DNA of 64,000 nt, from positions 2,108,001-2,172,000 of the forward strand of contig JAHBBC010000001.1 in the NCBI GenBank assembly GCA_019915015.1, written 5' to 3'. Each line of letters begins with the position of its first letter. Position 1 is the first letter of the stretch. Position numbers and translations under genes: made by a program. The notes beneath the pieces are model-generated. The model was not told the origin of the DNA. It did no database searches and saw only the letters and a list, made by a program, of their open reading frames with translations. The stretch comes from Auriscalpium vulgare. Lineage: Eukaryota; Basidiomycota; Agaricomycetes; Russulales; Auriscalpiaceae. Shown here piece by piece: positions 55,795 through 64,000 of this stretch.

Positions 55795-58700
55795 TCACTG
55801 GGGGCTCGGGAGAGGGGGGAAGATATCGGCAGCGTTCTCGACGAGAAACTCAATGGAAAGCGCTTTGCCAGCCATGTCGCTGAATTCTGCGCCAGGGTTG
55901 CGCGACCGCATGAGGGTAGCTAAAGCGGAATTAGCATCTGTGGCGATTATGAAGTAGCCATAACTTACGTCCGAAAACAACACCTAGGTTGCGCGCAGTC
56001 ATGAGGTTCTGCGCGCTTTGTAGGTGGACGCTAGAATCGTGCAAATATCGTGAGCGATTTGATGAACCCGAAGAACAAGCGACCAACCGATGAAGGTGGA
56101 GCATGAGCATGCGGAGGGTATAGTAGTGCTCTGTCGGAAGCTGCTTGACCAGATCCGCGTACTTCGTGCTCTTGTACATTGGGTCTGTCAAAGCCGACGC
56201 GTGCATGAACTCGTCGTGAAGGGCGTAGGTGAGCAACGGGTTTGGTAGCGAGCGGAAGTACGTCTTGAGCACGGAGGTAACGCTGCAGATGTCGTTGAAC
56301 CTGTCGGAATCCCGAAGGTCGAATGCGTCATAGTCCCCGCGTTCAAACAGCTGGGTGATCGTCTTGGATTGTCCCGAGCCTCCTGTTTTGCGGTATATGC
56401 CCTCATAGTCCAATGCTGCAAAGCCGTGAATTCCACGCAAGCAGTCCTTTCACACTGGGACTCACCGATGCTATCCACCGCATCTATGCACTTCTCAACG
56501 ATGGCAGGCACCATGCGGTCACGGTTCTTGGAGTCACTTCGTACTTGATCAGTGAGATCACGACCAAACATGGACGGTGCTTTGGTAAAGGTCAGCTAAG
56601 CACACAGCCGGCGAATCCCCTTGGACGTACGAGGAGGACCAGAAGGAGGTGGCGGCTCCATGACCTGTGGTGAGCACGATGCCAAAACATGCCCTTGACA
56701 GCGAACATGTACTGAGATGTTGCAAGCTGAACGGCCGCAGTAAGATTATGCGCGGGATTCAGACGTCGGAGTACTCACCAGTGCATCGAACCTGGGAGCC
56801 AAACAGCTTGTCCCCGCAGTGATCACACCTCGTGAAGCGCAGCACGCTCAGCTGCTGGAACGTATGCTTGCCGCCGCGCCCCTTCTCGTTGTTGTTCTCC
56901 TGCAGGGAGATGGCAATCGGCGTGACCTCCTTGTTGCCACCCCGCCAAGGGAATTTCTTCCGCAGAGTGCCGGGCGTCTCCATCACCTCCACCGGCTTCG
57001 AGACCTTGACATACTTGGAAGAATCTGCACTGTCCTCCGTCGACATGGAGCTGTTCGTCAAGACCGTGCTCGAGGGCTGCAGCACTGCAGGCGGCGAAGG
57101 CGCGGACTTCTCGGGCGCGGAGCGAACCTTCTCCCTGTCGTTGGCGGCTGCGGCGGCCTCCGTGCGCCGCATGTACAATGCGCTCAGCTGTGCAAGTTCC
57201 TCGTTGCGCGAATTCAGCATGGTTGTCTCCTCCAAGAAAACATCGCGGGCGGCCTTGAGCTCGGCAATTTCCCGCAGAAGCGACTCCCGCTCCTCGGTCA
57301 AGGGGAGGAGGTCGCGCCGGTATTGACTCTTCAACTTATCGAGACGCGTCGTGAACGACCGGCTCAGAGCGACACCGTTGCTTTCATTGGTAAGGTCGGG
57401 CGAGCTGTTCCGGGGGTAAGGAGACATTGTAGCAATGTGTAAAAGGCTACGCACCTCTTCGTAGACGCGAGCTCCTCAACCTCAGCGAGCGTAACGTCTC
57501 GCTCAACCTTGAGCTTCGAGACATCCTGTTCAAGCACGCTGAGATTGTCGCTGAGTTCACGGGTGAGGCGCTTGTGCAACTCCTCCTTCCTAGCCGGGGC
57601 AGACATGGCTGTGATCCGCGCAGCCTGACCGTTCAGCAGGACGCGAAGGCGCGTGACCTCCGCTTCCGCGTCTCGCCGCGCGTTGAGCTCAGCCTCATAC
57701 TCGCCCTGCGCGACCGTCAGGCCGTCCATGACCTGCTGGCTCGCCCTCTACAACGAATAGACAGCACATGTCAGCAAGCCGTTGAAGCCCACACGACCGC
57801 GACGCACCTTGATCGTGTCCAACTTGCCCTTCATCTCCGCATTCTCCACCTTGCGCTGCTCGACGACCATGAGAATCGCTTGCACAAACTCTGAGTCCAG
57901 ATTGACGTGCATCGAGCCACGACCGGACGCTTCTTGCAGCGCCTCCTGCAGCCGGCGGATTATCAGGTCAGACTTGTCGAACTTATGGGGCCGCGCCACG
58001 CTCGAGCCCGGTGCGGTCACGGTGATGCGCGCCGCGCTGGACTCGTAGCTGATGCTCGTGTCACCGTTGTACGAGGTGGTGGAGTCGAAACGCTGGCGCT
58101 GGGCCGGCGGCGAATGGCCGTCGCGCGAGTAACCGCCGCGCGAGCCGTGGCCGTGGCCATGGCCGGACGAAGAGCGGCCAGCAACCGTCGGGAAGTGTGG
58201 AGCATCACGGGTATCGTCCGTGGGGACAGTGCCGTTGACAGCGCTGCGTTGTCGCTCAAGAGGAACGATCGTCGAAGGTGTGCCCGGCGGGCCCGGCGGG
58301 CGGTCGTCGCCCTTCGATTGGCTGTATGCATGACCATCGCTGTGTCCGCTGCTACTGGGTGCAGAGGTCGCATCGACGGTCGTCACCGACGAGTCGTCAG
58401 GTATTGACTCGGAAGACATCGTGAAAGTGGTGGCGCTGGCGGAGCTGGTTGGCGTGGGCAGAGATTGCCAATCGTCGCTGTTGCGCACATACGGCGGCGT
58501 TGTCGGCGGCGTGTCCTCCGCGACCTTCTCGAGCGACGAGCTTGTGACAGAGGCACGGTTGCCGGGTGGCATAGACGCGCGGCCGTTAACAGACTTGAGC
58601 AAGTCTGCAAAGTCGCCGTTGTTCATGGAGAACCGGATCGGGGGGAGAGCCGGTGCAATGAATGTCGAATGCGAAACGCGTTCCACGGGTGAAGACTCCC

Positions 58701-60800
58701 CCGACTCCAGATCAGCGACACTCCCAGACCAAGACACGTCAGCCTCCTCAACACTTTCGTCCACCTTGATGTCCAAGTGTAGCATTTCAGGACGAGACCG
58801 TGTCTTCTCCTCCTTCGGCGGGAGCGCAGGAGGCTGGTCGTGGCCATCAACGCTAGCATCCACACTCCTGTGGCCTGCACTGTCGCCCTCGTCGGTGTCC
58901 GTGCCGCTCTCAACCCCATGCGGCACGTCCACTCTGTGAGCTGGAGACGCAACCTGAGCCGCGGGAGATGCTGACCGCGACTTGTTGAGCCCTCGCGACT
59001 TCTCGACATCTATGCTTAATGATGATGCGAGACCACGCGGCGGGCGCTCGTCCACGGATGGCCGAGGGCGGGCACCGGATGGTGCAGGAGACGAGCGACC
59101 ACTCGACGACAGTATGTCCTGCGATATTGGATGGGTCAAGCTATGAGTACGCGGCGGCACTCGTTCCAGTGTGATACTTGGCCGTAACGGCGGTCGCGCA
59201 GGTTCTGAAACCATGGCCGGTTTGGGAGATGATTCTGCGCGTGAGCGTGAGCCTGGAGCAGGGGTTAGGTCGCTCTGCGAGGAGCTCGAAGATGATGCGT
59301 GCGCCATGGCTGGGGGGGACCCAACAAACCCATTTCTCGATGGCTTCCTTGACAAGTCGCTCACGCGCAGATCGGCACCCAGAGGAGAGCTTCGGCCCGG
59401 AGCTGAAGTGGCCGTCGCACGATTCGGGGAGTGAGGTGTGGACTCGGGACCCTTTGCTATCTCAGCCGCGACAGCATTGAGGTCAAACGACATCCCCGGA
59501 TTGATTGAGTTGCGCTTTCCCGCGCGGCCGCCTTTGCTCGGCACATTCAGACCGGTGGGGCTCGCGTCGGACGATGGAGCCCCGCTTTTCGCGAGGAGAA
59601 TATTCAAAGGCCGTACGCCGTCGTCATAACTCTTGCGCTTGCTCAGGGTCTTGGCGTTCGGATCCGGAAGTAGTAGCTGTGCGTTAGACGCTTCGGTGGA
59701 CGGCGACGGATTGAGGTATACCAGAGAGGACGCGTCTGCATCTCGTCCCGCTGGGGGTATCACCACCGCCGGCGACGACGGGCGTGATGAAGAGGCGCGC
59801 CCGAGTGGTTCAGGGGAGGCGACAGTCATTAACGGCGTAGTGGGCGTGGATACGCCGTTTCTTGACCTCCTGTGGGGAGTCAGCACAGACTGAGACAGTG
59901 GAATCTGCGGTGATGCAGGCCGCGCGCCGTTGACGTTTTCATCCTGCATCGATCCCCGCCTCGTCTGAGGAGCTGAAGAGGGGGGATTGGTCTCTTGAGC
60001 GAGCGGGAGGGTATTGGCTCGTTGGCTTAGAGCTGGCGCGGTGCCATCTCGAGACGGCGGATTCGAAGAAGACGCGGAGAGGGATCGTTGGTTCACTGGA
60101 GGGGGCTGAAGGGGCGTTGAGGAACCAGTCTGACATGTAACTTTAGACGAGTAGATGGGACACGGAATTTCAGGACGACGCACCCCGTTATGCTCCTTTG
60201 CCATACGATCCCGCGACTTGGAAGACCCACTTCCACCCGCTGCCTTATCCCGCTCCGCCTGCTTCTGAGCGTGGCGCTTGCTCCTGGCTACACGTTGGTG
60301 ATGACAGTTCATACAATATATGCCGTGACTTGTCTTGGCAAACATGAGTTCGTCGATTCTGTTTTGGCAAGAGCGACATTTGAAGCAGTGGGCGTGGTAG
60401 CTGTCGTCTCCGGTCATGATGGCTTCGTCAAGGATGGGCAGGCGGCAGACGCTGCAACTGTATGAACAGTTGGAACAGACGGGCTGGCCATCGGAGAGCA
60501 GGAGTAGGTTCGTGTCTGCTGTGACTTTGTCATGGCACTTTGCACACTTGAAGCAGTCGACGTGGAAGAAGGACTGGCTGCGGTGGGGTGAGTACGGCAT
60601 GAAGTGAACATGAGGGGGCGCTTGAGGACTGACCCAAACGCGATAACGACGCCACCGTTCTCGTTCATGACGGTCAACTGGCATCCCGGGCACAGCTTGT
60701 TCTCTGCGGGGGAACTGGGCTCGCCCAAGTCGGCGTTTGAGCCTGTGGACATCATGTAGGACATCTGGCCATGGCTGGTCGCCGGGAGGGTTGCCAGCAT
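55795..60800 (-). CDS. LIM-domain Rho GTPase-activating protein (Rga type, with C1 domain)
   Basis: Nine exons (60800-60634, 60577-57808, 57747-57455, 57404-56779, 56726-56631, 56579-56466, 56415-56088, 56030-55969, 55919-55795) give 1526 aa. Two LIM zinc fingers lie near the N-terminus (CPGCQLTVMNENGG to SFFHVDCFKCAKC, and CSVCRLPILDE to HAHCFKCRSC). A ~750-residue Ser/Pro-rich region follows, then a coiled coil (~900-1140). A C1-type zinc finger (VLRFTRCDHCGDKLFGSQVR, then CTACNISVHVRC) sits near 1260-1300. The RhoGAP domain has its arginine finger in GIYRKTGGSGQS and then LMTARNLGVVFGPTLMRSR. It should stimulate GTP hydrolysis by Cdc42 or Rho at growth sites, like yeast Rga1/2. The C1 finger is split across exons 4 and 5. 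Confidence 0.93.
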
Positions 60801-62012
60801 CGAGAGGTAGACTGCGGTTGACTATGCCGACACGGAGCGGCTACGTGGGAGCGAGGGGTACGTGGATGTGATTGGATCGAGGCCTGCCCGAGGACGGTTG
60901 CGGTAGCGATGTGAAGTTGAAGAGCAAGTCGATGGGTGGATATTAGCAAGCAGAGGTCAACCCGCCCTCGTTCGCGGGGGCAGATGCCAGAGCAAGTAGA
61001 CCGCCGAGTATTGTGGGGGACGAGGCAGGAGGAGAAGGGGATGTGGAGGATCTCCAGGGTGATGCTGAGGAGAGCTGTGTTGCTGGCCGAGGACTGAACG
61101 TGGCGGCGCGTTGATACGCCGTCACGCGACCGTCACGCGCGCCCACGCATCATTTCCCGCTCGTCTTCCTCCCCAACTTCCCCTTCGGTCCCTTGGCATC
61201 TTCTTCTCAGACCCGTCCAGCCAGCCCGCCCATCCCTGGCTAAGCCCACCGCCCCGCAGCCGTCGGCCGTCCACCCCGACCCAGCGCTGAGCTCAGGGTC
61301 CGACTGTCACACCCTCGGCCGATATCTGCGCTTCAATCTGCCTTTATCAGTCTCTGCAGGGTTGCAATCTAATCTCAGGGCTCGCTGGCACTGCATCTGC
61401 GCACCGTCATCTGGCTCTCACCGTCTGTCTCCCTCTGTCTTCTCGCATAGCTCCGGGGGCTCTTACGAGGACCTGTCTCCTCTGCCCCGCCACCCCGTAG
61501 CTGACTTTTCGCTGCCTATCTAGAACATCCGTTGTATTCAGCTTACTGTCTTAGTCTACTCGGGTCTCGCCGAGACTGCATTTGATGCAATTGACTGGCC
61601 ACTCCACCGTGTAGCTTCCTGGATCAACAAAGTACCATCTCTCTCGTAGTTGGCTGTGTATGTCACACTTGCGGCCGGACATCTAGGTTACCTCGGCTCA
61701 TCTCGATACGACTTCCCATGGTGAAGTTGACGACAGTCCCCACGCCTCCCGTCCAGCGTTGTATCATCCTCGCGCAGATGGCTACCAATTTTATATGTGG
61801 CGCTTGGATTCGTTGCGAGCGTCTTTCTCAACATCGACCGCGCCTGCGCGCCTAGCAAACTTCATTCTGGTCTCTCAACGCCGAGAACAACCGCGGCACG
61901 ACCGGCTGCTCCATATGTAAGCTCAGAGGATCCCGCGCCGCACGCTCATTTAGTGTGACGACGGTCGTTGGGCAGCTGCGGCGTCGCGCATGGCACGGCT
62001 CCGGCCTCCGAG
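60801..62012. promoter_or_regulatory. Long upstream region of the RhoGAP gene
   Basis: These 1212 bp separate the RhoGAP start from the 3' end of KTI12. The stretch 61160-61560 is pyrimidine-rich on the plus strand (purine-rich on the minus strand). No gene or RNA was recognised. Part is probably the RhoGAP 5' leader. Confidence 0.4.
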
Positions 62013-63126
62013 TCAAGGTTTCATATTCTCTTCAAGATACGTGACGAATTTATCTGCCACGCTCTCCTCACTCCAGTTCACCGCACCTTTCTCGACCGTG
62101 CCCAGTGTGATCGCCTTCTTATGCACCGTGACGAACTGCCGTTTCATCCTCTGCATCTCCGACAGCGTGACAGTACGGTATGGCAGCGTCATTCGCGGCT
62201 TCAGGGTGGCAGAGAGGCTGAGCGCGACCGCGCCGCCGAGGCCCCCAGACGCAGCCTGCTCGGCCATGACGGCGGCGACGATGGCGTTGGTCGTGTGCTC
62301 GAGGGTGTGCAGTGCGTCTGTCGGCGCTTTTGGCACCTGGGCAGTGCAGCGTGAGCGGCACGTCAGAATTTGGATGAGTGATGGAACAGGGGGAACTAAC
62401 TCCTTGTGTCCCGGCATTGGGGGGCTTCACGGTGCCCTCGGTAACAGCCCGCCATATCTGGTCGATGGGTAGATCGTCCTCTGACCAGAGTGTGGTGATA
62501 AGAGGCGAATCCCAGCGGACCATGGACGACGGCTCCTCGTATCGCATGATGAGGTTGTCCAGGCTATCGTGCTGTCAGCGATGGGCCAATCACTTGAAAC
62601 ACACGGTCGTACGTTTCTGGCTTGTACGCCCGCCCGTCCTCCCGCACAGCGTTCCACTCCTTGCACTGCTCCGGCGGCGCGACCACATACACCTACTTCA
62701 GCACGGTAAGCGTGCTTCGCCAGGGACCAGCATAGCCACACGCACTGTGCACACCCGAAGCTTGAACTCGCGCGCAGCGCAGTACATCTGGTAGCGGAAG
62801 CCCTTGATGTAGTTCATCGCGTCGACGATCAGGATCGTGTCCTGGCCCATCTGGCGCTGCATGGCGGTGAACAGCGCGCCGCGAGCAGGCTTCTCTGCGC
62901 GGCTGTCTATACAGGGATTGAGGTGCCGCACAGGTTAGCTGGGGAAGCACGCACCGTCGTATGCATTCCGGTCGATGTTGAGGGAGTCATCCGAGATGAC
63001 GGCGACGGTGAGCTTGGGCCCGTTGTAGGATGGGTCTTGCAGGCGCTGTTGCAGATGGGCTTTGAGCTGAGTCACTCGTCTTGTCTTTCCAGAAGAGGGA
63101 TACCCAGAGAGTGTTATCAGGGCCAT
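62013..63126 (-). CDS. KTI12: Elongator-associated P-loop protein Kti12
   Basis: Five exons (63126-62955, 62906-62746, 62692-62613, 62563-62401, 62336-62013) give 299 aa, close to the usual length. The Walker A motif GYPSSGKT starts at residue 8. SDDSLNIDRNAYD, ILIVDAMNYIKGFRYQMYC and YVVAPPEQCKEWN follow as in Kti12. Kti12 binds tRNA and ATP and activates Elongator, which makes the mcm5/ncm5 modifications of wobble uridines. The C-terminal half (LDNLIMRYEEPSSMVRWDSP; LPYRTVTLSEMQRMKRQFV) also matches family expectations. With QRI7 and the queuosine gene this is the third tRNA-modification gene in the window; they are not clustered. Confidence 0.94.
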
Positions 63127-63463
63127 GCAAAGACCAGGGATGGAGGGAGGTCGCCGACAAGGTGAGCAAACGTAATCTAATCTTATCGCGACTCCGGTCA
63201 AGATACTGGGAACTTGACAATTGATATAGCTGCTGGTCTCAGGCTTTCCCATAAAGTCCTGTCAAGACCTCATGTGAACAAGATTCGGATAATATTGACT
63301 CTTTACCGTCTCCACTTGACTGAGGGCTGCGTGATTCAGTTGGATAAAGGTCCAATTGCGAGCACCCATATACTCTTTAATCATTATTTAAAACATTCAA
63401 AACAGCACCCATGCCATCTGCCCACCGCCGATCGACTACAGTCGACTACTCTTCGCAAGCCCA
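63127..63463. promoter_or_regulatory. Upstream region of KTI12
   Basis: These 337 bp contain no supported gene. An AT-rich run (tttaatcattatttaaaac) near 63377 could be a TATA-like element for a plus-strand gene. Confidence 0.35.
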
Positions 63464-63852
63464 ATGGACCGATCATATACGGTGATAAACCCTGATACTG
63501 GCTCCCGAGTCGCCTATCATCATGCAACGTAAGTACGCTCTTCCCGGCCCTTACACACCAACCGAACAGCATGGTAGGGCGTCTAGAATGGAATCGCAGA
63601 TTCTCATCGAACTCGCCGACTGCAGGCGTTGAGCTCGCGCCGCTCGCTCCCAGTTTAAGTCGCGCGGCGTGGCGTCGCGTCCGATGTGTGAGGGCGTGTC
63701 TACATCCGAGTCCCGCTGCAGGGACGAAAAATACTGACGTCTACGGCGTCGGCGTCGATATAGTGGCCTGCAGATGCCTGTCGAAACGCCGGGTAGCTAG
63801 GGGTGTGAGCACCGTGCAGTCGCGCTTCGCGGCGATGATGGCGAAGAGCTAG
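63464..63852 (+). CDS. Possible small two-exon gene, unknown
   Basis: An ATG at 63464 (MDRSYTVINPDTGSRVAYHH) reads to a gtaagt donor at 63529. A cgaacag acceptor at 63569 continues the frame in 63570-63852, giving 115 aa. The second exon is Arg-rich with no motif I know. An opposite-strand frame (63700-63975) is equally open. The model rests only on good splice sites and an AT-rich element upstream. Confidence 0.22.
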
Positions 63853-64000
63853 CTTCGCCCCTGCTTGATGTTGAATCGCGAGAAGGCCCCAATGGTAGTG
63901 AGTGGCCTGTGTCAGCATGCGTTCAACTGACCTGGGACGACAAGCGTTACATTTGACCGTGCGCAGCATCTGCATTGTGAGATGGGACGGACAATCGATC
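63853..64000. other. Window end, nothing recognised
   Basis: A minus-strand ATG near 63975 (MQMLRTVKCNACRPR) could belong to a gene with a gtcagt donor, but no continuation was convincing. Confidence 0.3.

Noticed and set aside
1..64000. CRISPR arrays, operons, Shine-Dalgarno sites and riboswitches
   Set aside because: The window is eukaryotic. No regularly spaced direct repeats or riboswitch-like structures were found.

Overview
The window looks like nuclear DNA from a basidiomycete fungus, most likely an Agaricomycete. It is GC-rich. Almost every gene is split by GT-AG introns of about 46-75 nt. It carries Con-6, Hsp9/12, LIM-RhoGAP, HbrB and Josephin proteins, and a KDZ-superfamily transposase of the type expanded in mushrooms. 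I built the exon models by hand from splice sites and conserved motifs. For each full-length model the exon lengths sum to a multiple of three. Nothing was checked against a database or transcripts.

From 1 to 37 kb the window is ordinary, compact gene space. In order it holds a queuosine-salvage protein (5' end cut off), NAD kinase, Hsp9/12, a paraoxonase-like lactonase, an ataxin-3 deubiquitinase, Atg27, a protein with an RNase H1 N-terminal (viroplasmin-like) fold, a GEN1/Yen1 nuclease, an HbrB TORC2 subunit, Qri7, a low-complexity protein of unknown role, Con-6, a 20-exon secreted subtilase, and two tandem coiled-coil paralogues ending in a J-domain-like HPD motif. The roles are housekeeping: tRNA modification, redox cofactor supply, ubiquitin and autophagy, DNA junction repair and TOR signalling. 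Two gene pairs (ataxin-3/Atg27 and HbrB/Qri7) are divergent and share promoters of about 210-260 bp.

From 37.5 to 52.5 kb lies the accessory region. Between an intron-containing tRNA-Ser(GCT) and an intron-containing tRNA-Gln(CTG) sits a complete, apparently young transposon at 38744-50857. It has 422-bp terminal inverted repeats that look identical and an 8-bp target duplication, GAGAGACG. Inside are an intact nine-exon KDZ transposase and two cargo genes: a protein with two viroplasmin-like modules, and a 777-aa acidic-tailed protein. Its left terminal repeat is interrupted by a second, non-autonomous 1363-bp element with its own inverted termini and a TA duplication. The right terminal repeat preserves the empty site. 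Decayed gene fragments lie on both sides.

From 53 to 64 kb ordinary genes return: a BTB/POZ protein, a 1526-aa LIM-C1-RhoGAP protein convergent with it, the Elongator-associated ATPase Kti12, and a doubtful small gene at the window end.
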